Assembly: GCF_011806405.1 (NCBI RefSeq)
Contig: NZ_JAATOW010000004.1
Coordinates: 1-64,000 of the forward strand
Direction of reading: 5' to 3'
Length of the DNA: 64,000 bases
From: Pseudooceanicola sp. HF7
GTDB lineage: Bacteria > Pseudomonadota > Alphaproteobacteria > Rhodobacterales > Rhodobacteraceae
Positions 53,489-61,617 of this stretch are shown here, one piece after another. The notes under the pieces were generated by a model. It did not search any database and was not told the DNA's origin. It saw only the letters and a program-made list of their open reading frames with translations. A program made the translations under genes and the position numbers. The stretch's first letter is position 1, and each line of letters begins with the position of its first letter.

Positions 53489-54553
53489 TCAGAGCGCGCC
53501 TTCGGCCGCCATGCTCACGTAGGTCGTGTCGTAGCGCATGTTCACGTTGCCCGCGTCCCCGGTGGTCGAGCCATCGGGATAGGTCACGCCGACGAAATCG
53601 GGACTGGGGGCACCTTCGCCCAGGATGCCCTTGTCAAAGAGGAAGTTCGCGACGGAAACCATGGTGTCGGGCAGCGCCGCGTCCTCAGCAAAGGCCTTTG
53701 CACTTTCGGGCGTGTAGAACATCGCCGTGGCGGCCAGCTGCGCCTTGTAGCCGGCAAGATCGGTGCCCGCGGCCTCTGCCATGGCGCTCAGCGCCTTGTC
53801 GCCTTCCGCCGTGCCGGAGGCCATGAGTGCCATGGTTTCATACCAGGCCCCGGTCACGGCCTTGCCGAAAGCGGGATTGGCTTCCAGCACGTCGGTATTC
53901 ACGAAGAGGCAGTCGATGATCTCTCCCGGAATGTCGCTGGAATCATAGAGGCTGAAGGCCTCCGGGTCCTCAAGGATGGCAGAGACCAGCGGGTTCCAGG
54001 TCACCACAACCTCAACATCCGGCGTCTGGAAGGCGGCAATCATGTCCGCATCAGAGGTGTTGATCACCCCACCCAGGTCGCGCTCGGAAAGCTCGACGCT
54101 TTCAAGCGCGCGGGCCAGCAGGTAATGGGAGACGGAGAGTTCCACCAAGTTCACCGGCTTGCCGGCAAGATCGGCCAGCGCCACCTCTCCCTTGGTGATG
54201 ATCGCGTCGTTGCCGTCCGAGTAGTCCCCGACGATCAGCGCGGTGCTGTCCACCCCTCCCCCAGCCGGAATGGAGAGCGCATCCATGTTGGTCGCCGTCA
54301 CGCCATCGAAGGCGCCCGCCGTGTATTGGTTGATGGATTCGATGTAATCGTTGAGCTGCACGACCTCCACGTCGATGCCGTATTTCGCGGCCCATTTGTC
54401 CATGATGCCGGAATCCTCGATATAGCCCCAGGGCATCCAGCCGGCGTAGATTGTCCAGGCCAGTCGGAAATCGGTCTTTTCCTGGGCCTGAAGGGTCGGA
54501 GCAGCCAGAACGGCGGCAAGGGTCGCAGCAGTAAGAACCTTTTTCTTCAGCAT
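53489..54553 (-). CDS. ABC transporter substrate-binding protein, guanidine/urea-carboxylase-region type
   Basis: A 354-residue periplasmic protein of the NMT1/TauA-like group formerly called 'putative urea ABC transporter, urea carboxylase region'. A signal peptide (residues 1-23) is followed by FRLAWTIYAGWMPWGYIEDS, GIDVEVVQLNDYIESINQY and FDGVTATNMDALSIPAGGGV, all hallmarks of that group. Family members are regularly controlled by guanidine-I riboswitches, and one lies just upstream here, so guanidine (or a guanidine derivative) is the likely ligand. The ATG at 54553 is preceded by GGGGAG. First gene of the operon. Confidence 0.9.
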   Translation of the reverse strand: MLKKKVLTAATLAAVLAAPTLQAQEKTDFRLAWTIYAGWMPWGYIEDSGIMDKWAAKYGIDVEVVQLNDYIESINQYTAGAFDGVTATNMDALSIPAGGGVDSTALIVGDYSDGNDAIITKGEVALADLAGKPVNLVELSVSHYLLARALESVELSERDLGGVINTSDADMIAAFQTPDVEVVVTWNPLVSAILEDPEAFSLYDSSDIPGEIIDCLFVNTDVLEANPAFGKAVTGAWYETMALMASGTAEGDKALSAMAEAAGTDLAGYKAQLAATAMFYTPESAKAFAEDAALPDTMVSVANFLFDKGILGEGAPSPDFVGVTYPDGSTTGDAGNVNMRYDTTYVSMAAEGAL

Positions 54554-54570
54554 GTTACATCTCCCCGTTG

Positions 54571-54607
54571 GTTCCGCCGATAGTATTGGTTTCCCCACTG
54601 GCGGAAC
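54571..54607 (-). promoter_or_regulatory. Hairpin between riboswitch and ribosome-binding site
   Basis: GTTCCGCC (54571-54578) and GGCGGAAC (54600-54607) form a perfect 8-bp stem with a 21-base loop, directly 5' of the GGGGAG ribosome-binding site and 34 bases 3' of the riboswitch core. There is no T-run. It may be part of the expression platform. Confidence 0.5.
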
Positions 54608-54640
54608 GAAAAGAGTAAGGGCGCGGGGCAAACCTGCGCA

Positions 54641-54745
54641 GTACTCTCCCGGGATTTTGGCCCGCCGTGTACCTGCCCGGAATTTGCCGGGAAGGCGGTG
54701 CTTCTTGGACCAGGCTTCGCGGTAAGCGAACGGAACCCTAAGCGC
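54641..54745 (-). ncRNA. Guanidine-I (ykkC-yxkD) riboswitch
   Basis: On the minus strand the leader reads, in order, UUAGGGUUCCG (54733-54743 region), a UUCGC/GCGAA hairpin, CUGGUCC, a CCCGG/CCGGG hairpin, and UACACGGCGGG then CAAAAUCCCGGGAGA. The strings UAGGGUUCCG, CUGGUCC, ACACGG and the closing CCCGGGAGA are the conserved core of the guanidine-I riboswitch. The usual GAGAG after CUGGUCC is AAGA here, a small deviation. It should switch on the downstream importer and guanidine hydrolase when guanidine binds. Confidence 0.92.
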
Positions 54746-54870
54746 CCTGCCCTTTCAGACCAGCATCGCGAGGCCCCTGTGGGCAAGCGCAAATGAGGCG
54801 GCTGGGAAGCAGCCGGGGCAGAAAGGTCAAGAAACAAGCAGAAACAGGGGAAGATCCCGCTGGAGGGTTC

Positions 54871-54909
54871 CCCGGCTCCGGACTGCCATCATGACAATCC
54901 GGAGCCGGG
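54871..54909 (-). terminator. Hairpin downstream of opgH
   Basis: A perfect 12-bp stem (54871-54882 with 54898-54909) with a 15-base loop lies 73 bases beyond the opgH stop and upstream of the guanidine riboswitch. It probably separates the two minus-strand transcripts. No T-run follows. Confidence 0.6.
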
Positions 54910-54982
54910 TCTACCGACCGGGCAGACAGGACCGCCAGGGGAGGGGCCCTGTCCGGGGGATTCCCGGTGGCAAGTTTTCGGC

Positions 54983-56767
54983 TCAGGCGATGGCGCCAAG
55001 AGCCGGGGGGACGGGGATCGCGTCCTCGGGGCCGTTGTCATCACGGGTCCAGCGGTCATGGATGGCGCGGTAATGGCGGATGACCGGACTGGGTGCCGCC
55101 TCTTCCGGGGTCTGAAACAGTCCGGAGATCCCAACGCGAGAGGTCAGCGCGATCAGCAGCGGCGCAAGCAGCATCGGCACGGCCACCGGCAGCAGCCAAA
55201 TCAGCAGACCGGGCGCAATCCACCAAGTGGCTGTCAGCGCGGCAGCCCCGAAAAGCGTGATCCAGAACCCGGCGGCGATGCCCTGCCCGATGGTCAGGCG
55301 ACCTTCTCCGCGCTGGTTGGCGGGCCAACCGCCGTCCCGGCCCATCAGAACCTGAAGCACGGCGCGGGACTGATACATCAGCATGACCGGGGCCAGAAGA
55401 GACGAAAGCAGCAGCTCCACCAGGACCGATCCCGCAGCCTTGAGGCTACCGCCAAAGCCGACGGCGCGGCGGGTCATGGCGGACTCGATCAGGATGGAAA
55501 GCTTGGGCAGCACCAGCAACCCGACAACCCCGATCCCAAGCGCGATGATCTGCTGGGTCTGGTCAGAAGGGAACACCGGGAAAAGCTGGTAGGTGTCCGG
55601 GAAGTAATCAGGTGCCGGCGCGAAGACAGCTCCGGCGACGGAGGCAATAAGGAAAAGCCCCCAGACCAGCGAAACGAGATAGGCGAAGATCCCCTGCACG
55701 AAGACAAAGCGGCTCCAGGCGCGCAGGCCGGGCGCTGTCAGCAGGCGGATGTGCTGCAGGTTGCCCTGGCACCAGCGGCGGTCGCGCTTGGCGAAGGACA
55801 GGATGTTCTCAGGCCCCTCTTCGTAGGATCCGTCGATGGTTTCATCGACGCGCACGGACCAACCGGCGCGGGCCAGCAGCGCTGCTTCAACGTAGTCATG
55901 CGACAGGATGTGCCCGCCGAAGGGCGGTTTGCCGGCGAGAGGCGGCAGGGCACAGCTTTCCGCGAAGGCGCGCGTTCGAATGATCGCGTTGTGCCCCCAG
56001 AAGGGACCGGTGGTGCCTTGCAGGCGGGCCAGCCCGCGCGCGAAGACCGGCGAAAAGAAGCTGGCGGAGAACTGCATCGCCCGTCCGAAAACAGAGGTCG
56101 CACCGGTGATCTTCGGCAGGGTCTGGAGGAGACCAAGATCGGGGTCGGCCTGCATCTCGGCGATCATGCGGCGAATGGCTTGGCCTTCCATCAGGCTGTC
56201 GGCATCCAGGATGACCGCAAGCTCATAGGCCGCGCCGGAATTGCGGATGAAATCCTCGATATTGCCGGCCTTGCGGCCCCGGTTGTCCTGACGACGGCGA
56301 TAGAAGATGCGACCCTGCCCGGCGGTTTCATCCAGCAGGTGGGCAAAGGCATTCCGCTCACCACTCGCCGCGTCTTCATCGCGCGTGTCAGACAGCACGG
56401 CGATATCCGCGGCCACGCCCGCCGCCTGGATGGAATGATCCATGGCGGCGATACGGGCGAAGGTGGCAACCGGGTCTTCATTGCAGATGGGCACAAGCAC
56501 GATGCAGCGCGGCTGCGGCATCATCATGGCCGGTTCCGCGCGGCGGCGGCGCGGCATCAGGCCGACAAGCGAAAGGGAGGCCCCCCAGGCAAGCCAAGCC
56601 GTGGTCAGGAAGATCAGCACAGAGCGAGCGATGTCCCAGACGTCTGTCCCGTCTTCCAGCGCGGCGTCGGTCAGCATGATGGTCGCGATTGTGGCGGCCA
56701 GCAGGGCAAAGCCGATCGCCAAGCCCCGGTACAGCCGCGTCACGGCCATCTTTGCGTCATCGCCCAT
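54983..56767 (-). CDS. opgH: Glucans biosynthesis glucosyltransferase H (OpgH/MdoH)
   Basis: A 594-residue inner-membrane glycosyltransferase that builds the beta-glucan backbone of osmoregulated periplasmic glucans. Two N-terminal helices (about residues 12-30 and 45-65) precede the GT2 domain: VPICNEDPVATFARI, RRRQDNRGRKAGNIEDF, the catalytic LDADSLMEG, SHDYVEAALL and the KRDRRWCQGN motif (QxxRW-like). Several C-terminal helices follow. It lacks the long N-terminal cytoplasmic part of Escherichia coli MdoH; a possible remnant is encoded separately just upstream. The ATG at 56767 has AGGGGACA upstream, part of a GTCCCCTGT direct repeat. Confidence 0.93.
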   Translation of the reverse strand: MGDDAKMAVTRLYRGLAIGFALLAATIATIMLTDAALEDGTDVWDIARSVLIFLTTAWLAWGASLSLVGLMPRRRRAEPAMMMPQPRCIVLVPICNEDPVATFARIAAMDHSIQAAGVAADIAVLSDTRDEDAASGERNAFAHLLDETAGQGRIFYRRRQDNRGRKAGNIEDFIRNSGAAYELAVILDADSLMEGQAIRRMIAEMQADPDLGLLQTLPKITGATSVFGRAMQFSASFFSPVFARGLARLQGTTGPFWGHNAIIRTRAFAESCALPPLAGKPPFGGHILSHDYVEAALLARAGWSVRVDETIDGSYEEGPENILSFAKRDRRWCQGNLQHIRLLTAPGLRAWSRFVFVQGIFAYLVSLVWGLFLIASVAGAVFAPAPDYFPDTYQLFPVFPSDQTQQIIALGIGVVGLLVLPKLSILIESAMTRRAVGFGGSLKAAGSVLVELLLSSLLAPVMLMYQSRAVLQVLMGRDGGWPANQRGEGRLTIGQGIAAGFWITLFGAAALTATWWIAPGLLIWLLPVAVPMLLAPLLIALTSRVGISGLFQTPEEAAPSPVIRHYRAIHDRWTRDDNGPEDAIPVPPALGAIA

Positions 56768-56807
56768 GATTGTCCCCTGTGTTGTCCCCTGTCGGCGCGG
56801 CTGCTGC

Positions 56808-56978
56808 TCAGGCGTGGCGCCATGCACCGAAGAGACGCGTGAACAGCCCGGTCACCTCACGGTCGCTCTCCAGCTGCTGGCGCGGCATGTCCAGAGGCGC
56901 CATCGGGGGTTCCCAATGGACGGCCTCAACGGCGGTGGCGTTTTCGGCGGCAGCGTGCAAATTCATATCGGCTTTCAT
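56808..56978 (-). CDS. Small ORF between opgG and opgH, possibly a detached OpgH N-terminus
   Basis: A 56-residue frame whose ATG overlaps the opgG stop as ATGA (56975-56978) and which ends 40 bases before opgH. The segment HWEPPMAPLDMPRQQLES resembles the short Pro/Met-rich motif found near the N-terminus of many alphaproteobacterial OpgH proteins. Its position recalls opgI in the Rhodobacter sphaeroides opgGIH cluster, though I cannot confirm homology from memory. The tight coupling argues that it is translated. Confidence 0.65.
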   Translation of the reverse strand: MKADMNLHAAAENATAVEAVHWEPPMAPLDMPRQQLESDREVTGLFTRLFGAWRHA

Positions 56979-58630
56979 TCGATCACCCATTGATAAAGCC
57001 AGGTCTCCGAGAGCGTGCGCCCGTAGCCCGACAGGTTGGCTTTAATTTCCACCAGCTCGGCATCCTTTGCGGCGATCTCCACCACCAGACGCCAAATCCC
57101 GGTTCCTTCGACCCGCGACAAAATCGTCTCGACGATCTCGCCATCAGTGGCCGTGACTGAAGGAGTAACCTCTGTCTCTCCAGTTAGTTCCGTGAGAAGT
57201 CCGCCGGTGAAGTCGATCACGAATTTCCGGCGGCCTTTCGCCGGTTCAGTTCCGGCAACGCCGCCTTGGCCGGCGCGGCTGCGCAGGATCTTGGCCAGTT
57301 CCTGCTGCCCGTAGCCGGCTTCCATGCCCCACCGCATCCGGTAGGACAGCTCATAGGAAGACCCCTTGGCGAAGGTCGTTTCGGGCACCCAGAAGGCCAC
57401 GATATTGTCGTTGACCTCCAGGTCCGAGGGGATCTCCACCAGTCGGACAGAGCCTTCGCCCCAATCCCCGAGCGGTTCGATCATGAGCGAGGGGCGCAGA
57501 TCGTAGCGGGCCTGGGCATCGAGGTATTCGTCGAAGTTCCGGTTGCGCTGAACCAGCCCGAAGCCCTTGGGGTTATAGGCCCAGAGGTAGGAGCTGGAGA
57601 GGCGCTCAGGGTTCTTCAGCGGGCGGTAGAAGGTGTCTTCCCCGGTCACCAGCACAAGCGCCTCGCTGTCATGGACCGCGGGGCGGAAATCATCGAACTC
57701 ACCGGCATCCACACCCCCGAAGAGGAACATGGAGGTCAAGGGCGCGATGCCAAGCTGCTGCACGTCCTCGCGCAGAAAGAGCCGCGCGGTGACATCCATG
57801 ATCGTTTCTTCCCCGGGCTGGACCACAAAGCGATAGGCCCCGGTGACGGAGGTGCTTTCAAGCGTGGCGTAGATCACCGTCTTGGTTTCTCCCGCCGCCG
57901 GTTTCTCCAGATAGAACGAAGTGAAGCGCGGGAATTCCTCGCCCGGGGCCAGCGCCGTGTTCACGGCCAGCCCGCGTGCGGAAAGCCCGTAGCGGTTGCC
58001 GCGGCCCAGGGCCCGGAAATAGGACGCCCCCAGGAAGGCGACGACCTCATCAAAGACATCGGCGCGGTTGAGCGGCGCATTGAGGCGGATGCCGGCGACG
58101 CCGGGCAGCGCCAGGTCCTGGGGCACCTTCTGATCCACGGGGGCGTGGAAAATAAAGTCGTCCATGGAAAAGCCCACCGGGGTGGCATTGCCATCGGCCA
58201 CTTCGTATACCGCGACAGGATCCTTGAACAGCCAGCCGGGCGCAAAGGCGTTGAGCCGGAAGAAGCTTTTGGGATCGGACCAGCGCGCCCTGTCAGGGTT
58301 GAACTGGATGTGCTGGTAATCGTCGTAGCCAAGGGCTGCGAGCGGGCCATCCATTTCCGACGGCTCCTGCGGCGCTTCGGAGGCGCGTTGGCGCATCTTC
58401 TCGGTCAGCGCATCGAAGCTGAAGGGCATGGACTGGGGCGCATCCTGAGGGGCCTCCTGACCAAGGGCGGGTCCGGAAGCGGTCAGGGCAAAAGGCAGGA
58501 CCGCCGCAGACCCGGCCATGCGGGTCAGCAGTTGGCGGCGCGACAAGGGGGCGGTTCTTTCCCCTTGGCGCCGGGCGATCCCGGCCGGACGGCGATCTTG
58601 GGCACGCGGGCAGCAGTCACGTGGCAGCAT
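56975..58630 (-). CDS. opgG: Glucan biosynthesis protein G (OpgG/MdoG family), Tat-exported
   Basis: A 551-residue periplasmic protein needed for osmoregulated periplasmic glucan synthesis. A twin-arginine signal (SRRQLLTRMAGSAAVLPF, ending ALG-Q) implies Tat export, as known for OpgD. FDALTEKMRQRAS, RAGNRYG-like RGNRYGLSARGLAVNTA and YLWAYNPKGFGLVQRNRNFD are hallmark OpgG/D blocks. The ATG at 58630 follows GAGGAATTTAC; a longer open frame upstream is not supported. Being followed by opgH, it is named opgG rather than opgD. Confidence 0.93.
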   Translation of the reverse strand: MLPRDCCPRAQDRRPAGIARRQGERTAPLSRRQLLTRMAGSAAVLPFALTASGPALGQEAPQDAPQSMPFSFDALTEKMRQRASEAPQEPSEMDGPLAALGYDDYQHIQFNPDRARWSDPKSFFRLNAFAPGWLFKDPVAVYEVADGNATPVGFSMDDFIFHAPVDQKVPQDLALPGVAGIRLNAPLNRADVFDEVVAFLGASYFRALGRGNRYGLSARGLAVNTALAPGEEFPRFTSFYLEKPAAGETKTVIYATLESTSVTGAYRFVVQPGEETIMDVTARLFLREDVQQLGIAPLTSMFLFGGVDAGEFDDFRPAVHDSEALVLVTGEDTFYRPLKNPERLSSSYLWAYNPKGFGLVQRNRNFDEYLDAQARYDLRPSLMIEPLGDWGEGSVRLVEIPSDLEVNDNIVAFWVPETTFAKGSSYELSYRMRWGMEAGYGQQELAKILRSRAGQGGVAGTEPAKGRRKFVIDFTGGLLTELTGETEVTPSVTATDGEIVETILSRVEGTGIWRLVVEIAAKDAELVEIKANLSGYGRTLSETWLYQWVIE

Positions 58631-59053
58631 GTAAATTCCTCGAACAGAACAACTTTCCCCGGAAAGGGGCACGGCTTTATCTTTCGCTCCGGACGAATAG
58701 TTGCAATCCGAGGCGCACAGGGGTGGCGACCTTTTGCCAAGGCCGCCCATGCCGCAACGCGGAAAGCGGGTAGTTTGTTCAATGTGGGTGGGCAGAAAAA
58801 TGCAGCGATGGTTTCCGAGCGGTAGAAACCCTAGTGATTCCGGTAAGTTGTCGGCAGGCAAATTACTGCCAATTGGCAGCGCTGCGCTAGAGGGATTCTG
58901 CGGGAGATTGCCGAATATCTTGGGGAAACGTGCCTAGGGGATCCGGCCACCGTGCAAGCGCAGCACGATGGGCGATTTTTGGCCAGCGTGACGCAGGGAA
59001 AGTGGCCAAACCCGGCCCATCCCAAGCCACCACTCCGCTGAAAACGTGAAAAA
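58631..59053. other. Intergenic region upstream of opgG
   Basis: No gene, RNA or repeat is recognised in these 423 bases between opgG and the terminator of the aminotransferase gene. The opgG promoter must lie here, most likely in the less GC-rich part around 58650-58860. Confidence 0.4.
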
Positions 59054-59073
59054 CGCGCCCCTTTTGGGGCGCG
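59054..59073 (-). terminator. Rho-independent terminator of the aminotransferase gene
   Basis: CGCGCCCC (59054-59061) pairs perfectly with GGGGCGCG (59066-59073) around a four-base loop; on the minus strand the stem is followed by TTTTTCACGTTTT. It lies 33 bases after the aminotransferase stop. Confidence 0.88.
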
Positions 59074-59106
59074 CCTGTAATATCTCGTGAGCCTAAGGAA
59101 GGGAGG

Positions 59107-60486
59107 TCAGATTATGCCTTCGCTCTTGGCCCAGTCGGTCAGCCGGTCCAGGGCCCGTCCGAGGCGCGTCATGATCTCTGCGATATCCTCTTCGGTTACG
59201 ATCAGCGGCGGGCAGAGCGCGAGGGTTTCGTAGACGTTGCGCGCGATCAGCCCCTCTTCGGTACACAGCGCCGCGGCCTTGGCTGCGACGGAGCCCGCCG
59301 GAGCGTAATTGGCCTTGGTCGCCTTGTCCGCGAACTCGATCCCCGCAATCAGGCCGACGCCGCGGATTTCACCGATCAGCGGGTGATCGGCGAAGGCGCG
59401 CAGGCCGTCCTGGAAAGGCGCTTCCATGCGGGCGGCGTTGCCCATCAGGTCGTCCTCTTCGATGATCTTGAGGTTCTCAAGACCCACCGCGCAGGCCACC
59501 GGGTGACCCGAGCCCGTGAAGCCGTGGCCAAAGGTGCCCAGCTTGGCCGTGTTGTCCGCGATGGCGTCGTAGACGGCATCGGTGACCATGATCGCGGCCA
59601 GCGGCATGTAGGAAGACGAGATCTGCTTGGACAGCGTCATGATGTCCGGCTGGATGTCGTAGCGTTCGCTGCCGAAGGGCGTGCCAAGACGGCCGAAGCC
59701 GTTGATGACCTCATCCGCGACCAGCAGGATATCGTACTTGCGGCAGATCGCCTGCACGCCGGGCCAGTACCCTTCCGGCGGAACGAAGACGCCACCGGCG
59801 CCGATCACCGGCTCACCGATGAAGGCCGCGATGGTTTCAGGGCCTTCCGCGATGATCGTGTCCTCGATCTCTTTCAGGAGGCGCGCGGTGAAGTCCGCTT
59901 CGCTTTCGCCGTCCGCCCCTTCGCGCCAGTAGTGCGGCGTGGTGAGGTGGGTGACCGGGATCGCCGGCAGGTCGAAATCACGGTGGTTGCCACCCAGCCC
60001 GGTCAGGGAACCGGAGGCGATGGTGATCCCGTGATAGCCTTTGTGGCGCGCGATGAACTTCTTCTTCTCAGGCCGGCCAAGCGCGTTGTTCAGGAACCAG
60101 ACCATCTTGACGATGGTATCGTTCGCCTCTGAACCGGAGTTGGTGAAAAAGCACTTGGTCAGGTGATCGGGCGTCATCTCTGCCAGCTTCTCGGCCAGGC
60201 GGATGGACGGCTCATGCGACTTGTGGGCGAAGGTATGGTAATAAGGCAGCTGCAGCATCTGGTCGTAGGCCGCCTTGGCAAGCCGCTCTTCGGAGAAGCC
60301 GACAGCGACGGACCACAGGCCTGCCATGCCTTCGATGTAATCCTTGCCGGTATTGTCATAGACGCGGATGCCGTCACCCTTAGTGATGATCATCGGCCCC
60401 TTTTCCTCATGCGCGCGGGCATTGGTATAGGGGTGGATCTGGTGGGCGATATCGGCCGCCGCGAGGGAGTTGGACAATTCGTTCAT
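59107..60486 (-). CDS. Class III (omega) aminotransferase
   Basis: A 459-residue PLP-dependent class III aminotransferase. FFTNSGSEANDTIVKM, GYHGITIASGSLTGL, the Asp in LLVADEVINGFGRLG and the Schiff-base lysine at residue 287 (TLSKQISSSYMPL) are intact. The N-terminal HPYTNARAHEEKGPMIITKG is typical of the putrescine/beta-alanine/taurine-pyruvate group. The donor cannot be fixed. It lies 188 bases from the deaminase gene on the same strand, near an NMT1-type importer, which hints at nucleobase or beta-amino acid catabolism. Confidence 0.9.
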   Translation of the reverse strand: MNELSNSLAAADIAHQIHPYTNARAHEEKGPMIITKGDGIRVYDNTGKDYIEGMAGLWSVAVGFSEERLAKAAYDQMLQLPYYHTFAHKSHEPSIRLAEKLAEMTPDHLTKCFFTNSGSEANDTIVKMVWFLNNALGRPEKKKFIARHKGYHGITIASGSLTGLGGNHRDFDLPAIPVTHLTTPHYWREGADGESEADFTARLLKEIEDTIIAEGPETIAAFIGEPVIGAGGVFVPPEGYWPGVQAICRKYDILLVADEVINGFGRLGTPFGSERYDIQPDIMTLSKQISSSYMPLAAIMVTDAVYDAIADNTAKLGTFGHGFTGSGHPVACAVGLENLKIIEEDDLMGNAARMEAPFQDGLRAFADHPLIGEIRGVGLIAGIEFADKATKANYAPAGSVAAKAAALCTEEGLIARNVYETLALCPPLIVTEEDIAEIMTRLGRALDRLTDWAKSEGII

Positions 60487-60674
60487 GGGACCTCCAAGAC
60501 ATCATCCGCCGGGCAAGACCCGGACACGTGGATGGTATTTCATATGGCGGGAGCCTAGCGGCCCCGCAGCAGAGTTAGAAGGGCCGGTCCCCCCTTTATT
60601 TCAATGCAAACGCAACTTCTTCAGCCAGAGCGGCGGAAGGCAGCCGGGTTTGCCGGGTCCGGCCCGCTTGAGTA

Positions 60675-61175
60675 TCAGAGACCTTCCCAGAAGCCTTCGT
60701 GCACCGTCGCGCTTTCTTCGGACAGCAGCGGGCCGACGACCTCTACCTTGCGCTGCCCCGCCCCGAAGATGGTCGTGCAGGGCAGGTCCATGGTCAGGTT
60801 TTCCGGGTCAGGGCCGATCAGGTCCTTCAGGTCCTTCTCGCTCATGCCGTGCACCACGCGGCCGACGCCCGTCCAGTAGACGGAGCCCGCACACATCGCG
60901 CAGGGCTCGGCCGAGGTATACATCGTGCAGCCGCGCAGGAACTCGACGTCGTACTTGAGAGAGGCCGCCGTCATCAGGTTGCGCTCTGCATGACCGGTGC
61001 GGTCGCCCTTCGTCCCGCAGGTGTTCATCTCTTCCAGCAGGATTTCCCCGTCGGGACCGGCCAGAAGCGCGCCGAAAGGATGGTCGCCACGGGCACGGCT
61101 TTCATTTGCCAGCTCAATCGAGCGGCGAAGGAGGGCGAGATCCTGTTCCTGTGTCATGGGCTGCGTCATGGGCAT
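60675..61175 (-). CDS. Nucleoside/nucleobase deaminase (CDA-fold)
   Basis: A 166-residue zinc deaminase of the cytosine/guanine deaminase group. The zinc and catalytic residues are His62 and Glu64 (GHAERNL) and Cys92 and Cys95 (EPCAMCAGSVYW). The C-terminal block FGAGQRKVEVVGPLL and EGFWEGL is usual in this subgroup. The ATG at 61175 follows AAGAGGAAAACC. It is divergent from the NMT1-type importer, so it probably acts on the imported base or nucleoside. Confidence 0.88.
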   Translation of the reverse strand: MPMTQPMTQEQDLALLRRSIELANESRARGDHPFGALLAGPDGEILLEEMNTCGTKGDRTGHAERNLMTAASLKYDVEFLRGCTMYTSAEPCAMCAGSVYWTGVGRVVHGMSEKDLKDLIGPDPENLTMDLPCTTIFGAGQRKVEVVGPLLSEESATVHEGFWEGL

Positions 61176-61497
61176 GGTTTTCCTCTTTCCTGTTGGCAGT
61201 TTTATCGGCGGCCTAGCCCCGCCCCCGGCCCCACGCCAGTCGTCACGCAGCCGAAACGGGGCGAATTGCCCGTTATTCCGGCAGGAACCGCCCAATCTGC
61301 CGCCAAGACCAGCCGGATCTGCACAGTTTTTGGACAAACTCAGAGATAGCCAAACGTCACCCATATCGAAATCGTTCCTGAATCGCCCTCGCAGAGCTAG
61401 CAAGGATTGCGAGTAGAAGCGGTAGTGCCCCCGCCGGATGGCGGAAAAGGGAGCTGACATTGCTCATCGAAACCAGAGCTTGGGTTGAGGTGACCAA
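61176..61497. other. Divergent promoter region of deaminase and importer
   Basis: These 322 bases contain no recognised gene or riboswitch. The deaminase promoter and the promoter of the importer operon must lie here. A GTTCCC/GGGAAC inverted repeat lies slightly downstream at 61539-61554, inside the small leader frame. Confidence 0.4.
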
Positions 61498-61617
61498 ATG
61501 AAATCGCACTGCTTGATCCTGACGATCTGCCAAGACCTGTTCCCGGAAGGGAACAATGCCGCTTGCGTGGATCCGGGCAATACAAATCACGACAACATGA
61601 CAGGGAACCCACAATGA
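61498..61617 (+). CDS. Putative 39-residue leader ORF coupled to the importer
   Basis: ATG at 61498 preceded at ideal distance by GAGGTGA opens 39 codons ending at TGA 61615-61617, which overlaps the ATG (61614) of the binding-protein gene. The peptide begins MKSHCLILTICQDLF and is rich in Asn, Gly and Pro afterwards; no domain is recognised. The overlap would couple its translation to that of the importer. It could be a regulatory leader peptide or a chance frame. Confidence 0.4.
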   Translation: MKSHCLILTICQDLFPEGNNAACVDPGNTNHDNMTGNPQ

